Shown: piece after piece, positions 9,264 through 17,271 of the stretch
Position numbering within the stretch: position 1 is the first letter of the stretch
How the letters are laid out: every line of letters begins with the position of its first letter
NCBI GenBank assembly: GCA_026129745.1
Contig: JAHCHL010000007.1
Coordinates: 62,001 to 126,000, forward strand
From: Fimbriimonadales bacterium
GTDB lineage: Bacteria > Armatimonadota > Fimbriimonadia > Fimbriimonadales > ATM1
Length of the DNA stretch: 64,000 nt
Direction of reading: 5' to 3'
Position numbers and translations under genes: made by a program
Notes under the pieces: model-generated
Told to the model about the DNA's origin: nothing
What the model saw: the letters and a program-made list of their open reading frames with translations, nothing else
Database searches by the model: none

Positions 9264-9748
9264 TAGACAGCGTCCACCTTTCCAATCAGCGTTTCGAGCG
9301 ATTTCACGGCGTTGTCCGCGACTGAGGCGTCGACGACCAAGAGAACCGAGGAGTGCATATCGCCGACGCTGTCGATGCTTGCGCCGGAGCGGACGACGAG
9401 TTCGGCGACTCTTGCGACCAATCCGCTCTCGTCTCGGATGTTTGGGGCTTTGACGGTGATGATCGCTCGGTTCTTGACGGCTTTGGCTGTAAGGCCTGCC
9501 TGGCAGAGGGCCTCTTCGGCTTTTGCGCCGTCTTCCTCGGGGACGAGGAATGAGAAGCCGTCGAGGGAGAGCTTGAGGAAGTCGATCGACAGGCCTGCGA
9601 GTGCGAGGCGCCGGAGGGCAAAGAGGCGTTTTTCGTCGGCTTCTGCTTCGGGGATTCCGGTGACGATGACGAGGGAGTGGCCTCGGCTCACCTCGACGGA
9701 CGAGATACCGCGCTGGGTTTCGAAGGTCGTCTGATGCTGTGCCGACAC
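9263..9748 (-). CDS. Stand-alone double ACT-domain protein (aspartate-kinase-type)
   Basis: The 161-aa protein consists of two ACT-like repeats (about residues 18-85 and 88-160; VTGIPEAEADEKRLFALRRLALAGLSI is broken here only by my description, and ITVKAPNIRDESGLVARVAE follows). There is no catalytic domain. Such modules bind amino acids. Being 1 nt upstream of lysC, it may be a detached regulatory subunit. The start is GTG 9748; I see no clear ribosome-binding site, so the transcript may be leaderless or the start slightly different. Confidence 0.75.
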   Translation of the reverse strand: MSAQHQTTFETQRGISSVEVSRGHSLVIVTGIPEAEADEKRLFALRRLALAGLSIDFLKLSLDGFSFLVPEEDGAKAEEALCQAGLTAKAVKNRAIITVKAPNIRDESGLVARVAELVVRSGASIDSVGDMHSSVLLVVDASVADNAVKSLETLIGKVDAV

Positions 9749-10155
9749 GGGGCTGATTATGGCTTAGGGCTGTCGGGCAGTTGACGTTTTTCTGTGGATT
9801 TCGAGTTTGAAACCCTGGTTAAACTGTTAAGTCGTCACTGCGGCCATTTCGAGTTTCTCCGATTTGAACTCGATTTCGGCCTCTCGTCACTGTCGTCACC
9901 GATTTAATTGTTAAATGGCCTTTGTTGGCGGTGTGGATTTTGGCCGTTTCGACACCTAAGGAGTCTGCCTATAAGGTCACCAAAATTTCGAATGTCAACC
10001 GGTCTGGAATGCGGTATGGGTAGGGTGTGACCTGGCAATTTTGCGAGACCGACTCATCCCAACGTCCAATCATTGGGCCAATCCGCCAAAGTTGCGATAT
10101 CATTATCTTGTAGCAATTGGGCTATGTGACTCTATCTGATAAGGAGAAAGGAAAC
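9749..10155. other. Gene-free 407-bp intergenic region with short AT-rich repeats
   Basis: There is no convincing ORF here. Two TTAA-TGTTAA type elements (around 9822-9833 and the inverted repeat 9903-9915) lie near repeated GTCGTCAC words and recurring TTCGAGTTT words, so operator sites or a decayed repeat are possible. The last 40 bp supply the ribosome-binding site (AAGGAG at 10141-10146) of the PEP-CTERM gene. I cannot place a promoter with confidence. Confidence 0.4.
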
Positions 10156-10944
10156 ATGAGACAACTCAAGCTGCTAACTGCATTGGCTGCGGTTTCCATT
10201 GGGGCAACCGCGCATGCAATCTACTCAACAAGCTTCGAAAACCCACCGTTCGCTCCCGGGACCATCGTCGGGCAGGATAACTGGCTTGCCGGATCTGGTG
10301 CAGGTGTAAGTCAAGCCATTTCGGGTGCGTTTGCGCGGACCGGTGCCCAGAGTTTGTTCTGGGACAACAACGCTAATCAGCAGAGCTTCTACAGCGTGCG
10401 GCGCGCGCTGCCGGGTCAGAACGGAGCGATCACCGCGGCGACTCCCTTGATGGCTGAGGTGTGGATGAACATCGACGCCAACGTGAATCGACTGTACGGT
10501 CTGTACTTGATGAACTTGCCGACCAGCACGCTCGGTGGCATGAATTTGGGAGTGACGGTCAGCGGGGATGGAACTGTTCGTGGTGGGACTGCTTGGTCGA
10601 ACACCTATACAAACAGCGGCCTTGTCGGGACGAACTCGAACTTCGTCGGCAACTGGATCCGAGTTCGGTTGATGTATGACGGAGTCGGCGGCGCGCTCGA
10701 AGTACATGAGCCGATCTCGAATGCGACGCTGAGCAACACGTTTGCTGCGGTCAACTTGGTCAACGCGAACGGCGCAGGCGAGTTCGGGATAAACCTCGGC
10801 ACGGACTACTTCGCTTCGACAGACCGTTTAGGCATTGCATACATGGATGACCTGAACATTGGCGTCGTTCCGGAGCCGGCGACATTGACTGCGTTGATGG
10901 TCGGCGCGGCGGCACTGCTGGCGCGGCGGCGACGGAAGAGCTGA
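10156..10944 (+). CDS. PEP-CTERM sorting-domain exported protein
   Basis: The protein is 262 aa with a signal peptide (MRQLKLLTALAAVSIGATAHA), a beta-rich middle of unknown function, and a C-terminal VPEPATLTALMVGAAALL followed by an Arg/Lys tail. That is a textbook PEP-CTERM signal: VPEP motif, hydrophobic helix, basic end. Such proteins are handled by an exosortase, which is not in this window. ATG 10156 is chosen over 10117 because AAGGAG precedes it and it begins the signal peptide. The middle resembles concanavalin-like lectin domains of other PEP-CTERM proteins only loosely. Confidence 0.85.
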   Translation: MRQLKLLTALAAVSIGATAHAIYSTSFENPPFAPGTIVGQDNWLAGSGAGVSQAISGAFARTGAQSLFWDNNANQQSFYSVRRALPGQNGAITAATPLMAEVWMNIDANVNRLYGLYLMNLPTSTLGGMNLGVTVSGDGTVRGGTAWSNTYTNSGLVGTNSNFVGNWIRVRLMYDGVGGALEVHEPISNATLSNTFAAVNLVNANGAGEFGINLGTDYFASTDRLGIAYMDDLNIGVVPEPATLTALMVGAAALLARRRRKS

Positions 10945-10972
10945 GATCCATCCGGAACTTTGCTGTTCCCTG

Positions 10973-11002
10973 TGGCCCTTGTCCTGCATAGGACAGGGGC
11001 CA
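10973..11002 (+). terminator. Stem-loop after the PEP-CTERM gene
   Basis: A 13-bp stem (10973-10985 with 10990-11002, one G-T pair) has a 4-nt loop. The downstream T-run is weak. It probably ends the PEP-CTERM transcript and separates it from the tracrRNA terminator at 11030-11055. Confidence 0.6.
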
Positions 11003-11029
11003 TTCGCATCTTGACGGAGGCGCATTAAA

Positions 11030-11158
11030 GCCAAAAGCCTTCCCTATGGAAGGCTAAAGGTTGGACCTAACAAGACCCTTCGTTTACCCCCGACGGGGGA
11101 TATCCTGCGAAGCAAAGCTTCTTATTGAAGATGCGGGCGCAGGCTCCGATCAGATACA
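11030..11158 (-). ncRNA. tracrRNA of the type II-C CRISPR-Cas system
   Basis: The RNA reads leftward, away from cas9. Its 5' anti-repeat (11124-11158) pairs with the CRISPR repeat as written on the minus strand: 15 bp (11144-11158), a 5-by-3 internal loop, 6 bp (11133-11138), one bulged U on the crRNA side, and 9 bp including G-U pairs (11124-11132). It thereby covers nearly the whole 36-nt repeat. After it come a hairpin GAAGC/GCTTC (11109-11121), a hairpin CCCCC/GGGGG (11087-11099), a single-stranded stretch, and a terminator stem AGCCTTCC/GGAAGGCT (11036-11055) followed by TTTTGGCTTT. A promoter lies directly upstream. The predicted length is about 125-130 nt. The 5' and 3' ends are inferred. 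Confidence 0.88.
11036..11055 (-). terminator. Rho-independent terminator of the tracrRNA
   Basis: An 8-bp perfect stem with a 4-nt loop is followed, in the minus direction, by TTTTGGCTTT. Confidence 0.82.
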
Positions 11159-11163
11159 GACTT

Positions 11164-11192
11164 ATGATAGCATAACAATTCAAACTTTTCAA
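11164..11192 (-). promoter_or_regulatory. Sigma-70-type promoter of the tracrRNA
   Basis: On the minus strand TTGAAA (11187-11192) is separated by exactly 17 nt from TATCAT (11164-11169). This places the transcription start around 11157-11159, at the first base-paired position of the anti-repeat. The -35 box overlaps the A/G-rich ribosome-binding region of cas9 on the opposite strand. Confidence 0.82.
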
Positions 11193-11202
11193 GGGGTGAA
11201 GG

Positions 11203-14200
11203 ATGATGAAATCGACATTGGGACTCGACCTCGGGACAAACTCAATCGGCTGGGCTTGGCTCGACCTGGATGAATCCGGAGAGGGTTCGATTCGAGCCTG
11301 TGGCGTGCGGGTGTTCGCTTCTCCTGTCGAAGACAAGACGAAAACACCTAAGAACGTTGCGCGCCGCGCCGCACGTGGTCAGCGAAAGACCATTCGGCGA
11401 CGGCGGATGCGATTGGACAACTTGATCTCCACTTTGGTTGCGGCTGGATTGCTGCCGGAGGATGTCGTCCAACGCGAAGACCTCTTTTCAGACCATGGCA
11501 GGAACCCATATCTGCTCAGAAGGGACGCACTGACTCGGAGACTTGAGCCCCATGAGATCGGGAGAGCCCTTTACCACCTATGCCGGCGACGCGGATTCAA
11601 GAGCAATAGAAAAACGCTGCTGGGTGAGTTGGCAGCGGATCCAGAGGTTCTACAATTGGTGCAAGAGGACGAAGAGAAGCAAGCTGCCCAAGCTGGCGCT
11701 CGCGGCGTCTCCGCGGAAGAGAAAGAAGAAGGCGAAATGCTCGCAAGCATTCGTCAGCTACGAGAGGAGATGGGAGGACGAACTCTCGGCCAGTACTTGG
11801 CAGATGAACTCGAGTCCGGCAGAGGCGTGCGACGCATTCACACGGAACGCGCCATGTATGAGGAAGAGTTCGAAGCCATTTGGGAATCCCAAAAACGATT
11901 TCATAGCAGCTTGCTTGGCGATTCGCTGAAGGTCCGAATTCATTCTGCAATCTTCGATCAACGACCATTGAAGATTCAGAAGTCGAGCATAGGCTTTTGC
12001 CGATTCGAGCCAAAGCGCAAGCGAGCCATGAAAGCTTTGGTAGTGGCCGAAGACTTTCGCATTTTGCAGGACTTGACCAACATTCGACTCTTCGATCAAG
12101 TTAGTCAAAAAGAGAGAAAGCTGTCAAACGATGAATTGCTGCATGTCTTTCAGATGCTTCAGTCCCAAGGATCGATGACTTGGTCTGCGTTTCGCAAAGC
12201 GCTCAAGCTGCCAAAGGCGGGCGCATTAGAAATCAATTTGGAAGAAGGTGGCAAAGACAAACTTATCGGAAATCGAACATTGATTAGTCTGCGAAAGATT
12301 CTGCCCAACTGGGATGACCTGACACTCGATCAACAAAGGGACCTACAAACCGATCTCCTGACGATTCCACGACGCGACTCCCTGTACCGTCGATTGCGGC
12401 GACATTGGCGATTCGACTCTCGAACAGCCTATGAGTTAGCGATCCTTCAGCTAATCCCTGGCACTGCTTCACTAAGCGCGAAGGCGATGCAAAGGCTTGT
12501 CGACAAGATGCGCGAGGGATTGGATTACCATGACGCATGTCAGGCGCTGGGATATCAGCGAGACGATCAACGGGAACTGGAACTCGTCGAAAGGTTGCCC
12601 GAGCCTCCCGATGCAAGGAATCCGGTTGTCAACAAGGCACTCATAGAAGTACGCAAGGTTGTCAATTCGATCGTGCGAGAATATGGAAAACCTGACTTGA
12701 TCCGCGTCGAAATGGCGCGAGACATGAAGCTGAGTCGCGATCAGAAGGAAGAAATTCAAAAAATGAATCGAAAACTTAAGCTTCTGAACGAAGAAGCAGA
12801 AGAGGCAATCAAGCAGGCAAGGCCGGACATTGTCAATCCATCTCGTGACGACAAGCTTAAGTACAGGCTATGGAAGGAGTGTGGTGGCACCTGCCCATAC
12901 ACCGGCACGACAATTGGACTTAACATGCTATTCAGCGCCGATGTCGACGTCGAACACATCATTCCTTATACACTATGCCTTGACGATTCCTTCAAAAACA
13001 AGACGCTTTGCATGGCTCATGAGAATCGGCTCGTCAAGAAGAACCGAACGCCAGTGCAAGCCTACGGCGGAACACCGAAATACGAAGAGATCTTGCAACG
13101 CCTGAGAAACATGAAGGATATGCCAATCGGCAAGCGAAAGCGGTTCGAGATGGATCATGTCAACTTCGACGAGTTCGCTTCTCGGCAACTTAACGACACT
13201 CGGTACATCTGCAGGCAAGTCAAGGATTATTTGATGCAGCTTGTCGGCAGAGAAAGCGTACAAGTCACAAAGGGAGAGGCCACGGGCGCATTACGTTGGA
13301 ACTGGGGCCTCAACTCGGTCATCGGCGAGACCGATGAAAAGTCTCGCGACGATCACCGCCACCACGCGATCGATGCAATTGTGATCGCATTGACTTCGAT
13401 GTCGCTGCTGAAGAAGCTTTCAGACGTGACTGCGAAGGGAGGAAGCTTGACGCTCAAGCGGAATTTCGATCATCAGACGATCCATGTTTCTGAGCCTTGG
13501 CCTTCGTTTAGACATGACGTCGAGGAGCACATTCGGAGACTGGTCGTGTCTCATGCACCCACTCGCAAATTGTCGGGTGCGCTACACGAAGACACGGCGT
13601 ATGGGCTGATCCGACATCCGAAAACAGGGGAGCAGGTTTTCGCTTATCGCAAAGCGATCAGCAAAGATCTAACTCCTGGCGAAGTCGAACGCATCATCGA
13701 TGATCGAATCAAGAAGGCAGTCATGGACCGGATCGCACTGCATGGAAACGAGAAGGATGCGATCAAGGCAGCACTCGGCGATCCAGACAATCCGATCACC
13801 ATCGTAAACCGATATGGCAAGGAGGTTCCGGTCAAAAGAGTTCGGCTCTATATGAAGCGAGGTTTCGAAGCGATGCATGCAATCGACGAAGGGAACGGCG
13901 CCTACAAGTACTTTCCATATGGAAACAACCACCACGTGGAGATACTTGAATGTTTACGCGAGCATCGCGACGCCGATGGCAAAAGGTGGAAAGTCGGCGA
14001 TCGGCGTGGAGTGTTTGTAACAACGATGGAGGCGGCACGAAGAGCGAGGCGGGCGAAAATGCCAATCGTTCAACGCGATCACGGACCGGATTGGAGGTTT
14101 GTGATGAGTTTGGCTGTGAACGACTGTGTTGCAGTTGTGGACGACAAGAAGTCCGGTATTTACAGAGTGCAGCTGCTTGCTGCTACTAACAATAAGATTG

Positions 14201-14328
14201 TACTAAGAAATGCCAATTCAGCTGACGTCGACGACAATGAACAACGATTGATCAAATCACCAAACACGCTGCAATGCACAAAGCTCCAAGTAGACCCCAT
14301 CGGTCGTACGTTCAGTTGCAATGATTAG
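11203..14328 (+). CDS. cas9: Cas9 endonuclease, type II-C
   Basis: The 1041-aa protein is an RNA-guided double-strand DNA endonuclease. RuvC-I is LGLDLGTNSIGW with catalytic Asp9. An Arg-rich bridge helix follows (RRAARGQRKTIRRRRMRL, about residues 50-67) with RRGFKSNRKT after it. RuvC-II is IRVEMARD with Glu503. The HNH domain centres on His585 (DVDVEHIIPY) with the FKNK and ENR segments. RuvC-III is DDHRHHAIDA with His721 and Asp724. All nuclease residues are present. The small size, no csn2 or cas4, and the tracrRNA-cas9-cas1-cas2-array layout indicate subtype II-C. AAGGGG at 11191-11196 supports ATG 11203; ATG 11206 is possible. The last 8 nt overlap cas1. Confidence 0.96.
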   Translation: MMKSTLGLDLGTNSIGWAWLDLDESGEGSIRACGVRVFASPVEDKTKTPKNVARRAARGQRKTIRRRRMRLDNLISTLVAAGLLPEDVVQREDLFSDHGRNPYLLRRDALTRRLEPHEIGRALYHLCRRRGFKSNRKTLLGELAADPEVLQLVQEDEEKQAAQAGARGVSAEEKEEGEMLASIRQLREEMGGRTLGQYLADELESGRGVRRIHTERAMYEEEFEAIWESQKRFHSSLLGDSLKVRIHSAIFDQRPLKIQKSSIGFCRFEPKRKRAMKALVVAEDFRILQDLTNIRLFDQVSQKERKLSNDELLHVFQMLQSQGSMTWSAFRKALKLPKAGALEINLEEGGKDKLIGNRTLISLRKILPNWDDLTLDQQRDLQTDLLTIPRRDSLYRRLRRHWRFDSRTAYELAILQLIPGTASLSAKAMQRLVDKMREGLDYHDACQALGYQRDDQRELELVERLPEPPDARNPVVNKALIEVRKVVNSIVREYGKPDLIRVEMARDMKLSRDQKEEIQKMNRKLKLLNEEAEEAIKQARPDIVNPSRDDKLKYRLWKECGGTCPYTGTTIGLNMLFSADVDVEHIIPYTLCLDDSFKNKTLCMAHENRLVKKNRTPVQAYGGTPKYEEILQRLRNMKDMPIGKRKRFEMDHVNFDEFASRQLNDTRYICRQVKDYLMQLVGRESVQVTKGEATGALRWNWGLNSVIGETDEKSRDDHRHHAIDAIVIALTSMSLLKKLSDVTAKGGSLTLKRNFDHQTIHVSEPWPSFRHDVEEHIRRLVVSHAPTRKLSGALHEDTAYGLIRHPKTGEQVFAYRKAISKDLTPGEVERIIDDRIKKAVMDRIALHGNEKDAIKAALGDPDNPITIVNRYGKEVPVKRVRLYMKRGFEAMHAIDEGNGAYKYFPYGNNHHVEILECLREHRDADGKRWKVGDRRGVFVTTMEAARRARRAKMPIVQRDHGPDWRFVMSLAVNDCVAVVDDKKSGIYRVQLLAATNNKIVLRNANSADVDDNEQRLIKSPNTLQCTKLQVDPIGRTFSCND

Positions 14329-15253
14329 CCGAATCGTCGACATTTCGACTCCGTGTTTCTTGTCGATCAAGCATCAGCAACTGGTGATTGAGCGAGAAGG
14401 CCAAAAGGTCGGAACCGTTCCGATCGAGGATTTGGGCGTGCTCATTCTCGACAACCATTCTCTCGTTTACACGCAGCAGCTATTGGTCGCTTGTGCAGAA
14501 GCGAACGTCGCGGTGATCATTTGCAACGAGAAGCACATGCCGACGTCGATGTTCGTGCCGTTCGATGCCAACAGTCTGCACACGAAGACACTCAACGCGC
14601 AGATCGGTGCAAGCGAGCCGGTGAAAAAGCGGATGTGGCAGCAAATCGTTCAGGCGAAAGTCGGCGAGCAAGCCAAGCTCGCGAAGCGTGTCAATCCTCG
14701 CATTCAGAAACTCGCGAAGCTGAAGGAAACGGTGAAAAGCGGAGATCCAGACAACGTCGAAGGCGTCGCGGCAAGAATGTATTTCGAGATTCTGTTTGGC
14801 GATGGGTTTCGGCGCGACCGCGAGGAGCCAGGGATCAACACACTTCTGAACTACGGCTATATCGTTCTACGGGCATGTGTGTCGCGAGCGGTCGTCGGAG
14901 CCGGCCTGCATCCTGCCATCGGTGTGCACCACAAGAATCAGTACAACGCGTATTGCTTGGCAGACGATTTGATCGAGCCGCTGCGACCGTTGGTCGACGC
15001 TCATGTCGTGGCGATCGTCCAAGCGCAGGGCAAGGATGTGGCGCTCGACCCTCCGACGAAGCGGACGATCCTGCGCTTCCTTGAAACGAGCGTGGAGTAC
15101 GACGGCCGGGGAGTGCCCCTCATGACGGCGCTACACTATTACGCGGCATCCGCCCGCAAGGTGCTTTCTGGCGAGGCGCGAAAGCTCGTCATTCCTTCGC
15201 TATCTGCCGAAATTCCCAGCGATTCTGCTGTTGTCATTGACCCCGAAGAGTAG
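14321..15253 (+). CDS. cas1: Cas1 spacer integrase
   Basis: The 310-aa protein has the type II Cas1 profile. The metal ligands are visible as Glu147 (NVEGVAARMYFE), His204 (GVHHKNQYN) and Glu219 (DDLIEPLRPLVD), at spacing matching known type II Cas1 enzymes. With Cas2 it integrates new spacers at the leader end of the array. It overlaps cas9 by 8 nt and is probably translationally coupled. Confidence 0.95.
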   Translation: MISRIVDISTPCFLSIKHQQLVIEREGQKVGTVPIEDLGVLILDNHSLVYTQQLLVACAEANVAVIICNEKHMPTSMFVPFDANSLHTKTLNAQIGASEPVKKRMWQQIVQAKVGEQAKLAKRVNPRIQKLAKLKETVKSGDPDNVEGVAARMYFEILFGDGFRRDREEPGINTLLNYGYIVLRACVSRAVVGAGLHPAIGVHHKNQYNAYCLADDLIEPLRPLVDAHVVAIVQAQGKDVALDPPTKRTILRFLETSVEYDGRGVPLMTALHYYAASARKVLSGEARKLVIPSLSAEIPSDSAVVIDPEE

Positions 15254-15268
15254 GGATCCTATTGGGTG

Positions 15269-15598
15269 ATGGCCTTCGGGGGCTTTCGCACGATGTGGCT
15301 TTTGGTGATGTTCGACCTTCCAACCGACGACCGGGAGGCTCGGAAGGAGTATTCGCGTTTTAGGAAGAAGCTTCTGAACAGCGGCTTCTTGATGCTGCAA
15401 TACAGCGTTTATGCCCGACCATGCCCTAGCATCGAAAATACGGAGGTCCACAAGAAGCGGGTTCGGGAGGCCCTTCCCCCAGACGGCGAGGTTCGGGTAG
15501 CGGTTTTTACGGATAAGCAGTTCGAGAAGATGGAGCTATATTTGGGAAAACGGCGTTTTCGGGTTGAAAAGCAGCCCGATCAGCTCAGTTTTTTCTGA
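15269..15598 (+). CDS. cas2: Cas2 subunit of the spacer integration complex
   Basis: The 109-aa protein has the Cas2 core MWLLVMFDLPT with the conserved Asp after the first beta strand, and the QYSVYARPC segment. The N-terminal FGGFRT stretch before MWLL resembles other II-C Cas2 proteins, so ATG 15269 is preferred; GTG 15266 adds one residue. It lies 15 bp after cas1 and 49 bp before the first repeat. No csn2 or cas4 follows. Confidence 0.93.
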   Translation: MAFGGFRTMWLLVMFDLPTDDREARKEYSRFRKKLLNSGFLMLQYSVYARPCPSIENTEVHKKRVREALPPDGEVRVAVFTDKQFEKMELYLGKRRFRVEKQPDQLSFF

Positions 15599-15647
15599 TC
15601 TGTCGGGCCGATTTTGAGTTCAATTTTGGCCTTGGCGCCGGGCAAAT

Positions 15648-16079
15648 ATTGTATCTGATCGGAGTTTGCCCGCAATCCCCAACCTTATCCCATAACAGCC
15701 GCTCCACTTGGCGATTGTATCTGATCGGAGTTTGCCCGCAATCCCCAACAGCGAAACTAGTCCGCCTTTTCGGCGGCCTATTGTATCTGATCGGAGTTTG
15801 CCCGCAATCCCCAACTACTGTACGGTATAGCAGGCTAACACTTAGATTGTATCTGATCGGAGTTTGCCCGCAATCCCCAACAGCGGATAGAACCGGAGCG
15901 AGTGATTCAGTATTGTATCTGATCGGAGTTTGCCCGCAATCCCCAACACACGATTCTGCCAGCGGTGATGCTGTGACATTGTATCTGATCGGAGTTTGCC
16001 CGCAATCCCCAACCACCCACAACGCGGGTAACTGGACGCTTGCATTGTATCTGATCGGAGTTTGCCCGCAATCCCCAAC
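15648..16079 (-). CRISPR. CRISPR array, 7 repeats of 36 bp and 6 spacers of 30 bp
   Basis: Repeats start at 15648, 15714, 15780, 15846, 15912, 15978 and 16044. All seven read identically. On the plus strand each begins ATTGTATCTGATCGGAG and ends CGCAATCCCCAAC. Every spacer is exactly 30 bp. The tracrRNA anti-repeat fixes the crRNA orientation as minus, so each repeat reads GTTGGGG...GATACAAT. The final TACAAT resembles a -10 box, as in Neisseria II-C arrays where every repeat carries a promoter. Spacer 2 (15750-15779) contains a CCGCC/GGCGG hairpin. Spacer targets cannot be assigned here. Confidence 0.98.
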
Positions 16080-16133
16080 GCGTTCTTTGTGCGACACGCT
16101 TCGCGCGGCACTCAAAGAACGCCGGGGGGGGGG
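16080..16133 (-). other. Leader-side hairpin and G10 tract flanking the CRISPR array
   Basis: Immediately beyond the last repeat an imperfect inverted repeat (16080-16092 with about 16109-16122, 10 perfect outer base pairs) encloses a GC-rich loop, and is followed by ten consecutive G (16124-16133). Given minus-strand crRNAs this is the leader end, so the element may mark the integration site. A TTGACT word (16175-16180, minus) lies further up, but I see no matching -10 box. Confidence 0.5.
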
Positions 16134-16297
16134 CCTTGATCGACTTGGATTCGTTGCCGGGCCTCGACATACTCAGTCAAACATCTTGCTAATCGTCCCC
16201 TCTCTTCGAGAACACTTTGCGATCCACTCCTATGAAGGTATCTGCGGTTTTTCGGAGAGGCGGGATTTTGGGATTTTGGCTCTTGTTGTGATGCGGG

Positions 16298-17248
16298 TCA
16301 GTCCGCGAGAATCTCTTCTGCTTTTGCGAAGAGGGCAGGGTTGATTTGGCAATCGGACGCGGCGACGTTCTCTTCGAGCTGCTTTGTCGATGTCGCGCCG
16401 ACGATGACGCAGGAGATTTCGGGTTTTCGCAGGCACCATGCGAGCGCGAACTGTGCGAGTGTCACTCCTGCGTCGGATGCGAGCGACGCGACTTGTTGGA
16501 CTCTTGCGAGTATGTCGTCGGAAAGGAAGTCTTTCATGAACACGCCTGCTTTTTCGTCGGCGCCGCGCGAACCGGGAGGGGGGGCTTGTCCGGGTTTGTA
16601 TTTGCCTGTGAGCGCGCCTTGTGCGAGGGGCGACCAGACGATCGTGCCCATTCCTTCTCGCGCGGAAATCGGAAGTATTTCTTTTTCGATGTTTCTGGCG
16701 AGAAGGCTGTATTGCGGTTGATTGCTGATGGGTGGATTCGCGTTGATCGCTCGTGCGATGTGGTTCGCGTCAGCGATTTGGGCAGCGGTCCATTCGGAGA
16801 CTCCCCAGTAGAGGACTTTTCCTTGTTTGATGAGGTCGTCGATCGCGCGAACGGATTCTTCTATTGGCGTGTTGGCGTCGTGCCGATGAAATTGAAAGAT
16901 GTCGAGGTAATCGAGTCCCAGTCTTCGCAGACTTGCGTGAACGCTTTCGGTAATGTGTTTTCTGCTCAGTCCTTGATCGTTCGGTGAATCGGACATCGGC
17001 CAGTAACATTTGGATGCGATGACGAGGTGGTCTCTTCGCAGTTCTTGTATCGCGTATCCAAGGGCGATCTCTCCTTCTCCACGCGCATAGGCGTCGGCGG
17101 TGTCGAAGAAATTGATTCCGAGATCGAACGCTCGGTGGACGATTTGTTTTGTCGCTTCGTGATCGAGTGTGCGGCCCTGTGTCAGCCATCCACCGAGCGA
17201 GACTTCGCTGATTTGCAAGCCGTATTTTCCGAGTCGGCGATATTTCAT
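16298..17248 (-). CDS. Aldo/keto reductase
   Basis: The 316-aa TIM-barrel NADPH-dependent oxidoreductase carries the catalytic tetrad as Asp49, Tyr54, Lys80 and His121 (FFDTADAY, VIASK, QFHRHD). The C-terminal SxxQLEEN-like cofactor segment (VGATSTKQLEENVAA) is present. It is closest in style to the voltage-gated potassium channel beta-subunit-like group. The longer frame to 17569 has an Arg-rich, non-homologous extension that overlaps the neighbouring gene, so I start at ATG 17248. The substrate is unknown. A G7 tract lies within the gene near 16578. Confidence 0.93.
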   Translation of the reverse strand: MKYRRLGKYGLQISEVSLGGWLTQGRTLDHEATKQIVHRAFDLGINFFDTADAYARGEGEIALGYAIQELRRDHLVIASKCYWPMSDSPNDQGLSRKHITESVHASLRRLGLDYLDIFQFHRHDANTPIEESVRAIDDLIKQGKVLYWGVSEWTAAQIADANHIARAINANPPISNQPQYSLLARNIEKEILPISAREGMGTIVWSPLAQGALTGKYKPGQAPPPGSRGADEKAGVFMKDFLSDDILARVQQVASLASDAGVTLAQFALAWCLRKPEISCVIVGATSTKQLEENVAASDCQINPALFAKAEEILAD

Positions 17249-17271
17249 GGGCTTGGCGATGCTACCCTCGG

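Noticed and set aside
11124-11205. tracrRNA on the plus strand running into cas9
   Set aside because: The plus strand matches the repeat itself in the array's minus orientation. It lacks a terminator and strong hairpins, while the minus strand has promoter, anti-repeat, hairpins and terminator.
16134-16297. Search for an IS element or tRNA next to the CRISPR locus
   Set aside because: No transposase, terminal inverted repeats, target-site duplication or tRNA cloverleaf was found.
15585-16344. Long ORFs on both strands across the CRISPR array with repeated peptides
   Set aside because: They are translations of the repeat; the period is 66 bp, a multiple of three, which keeps a frame open.
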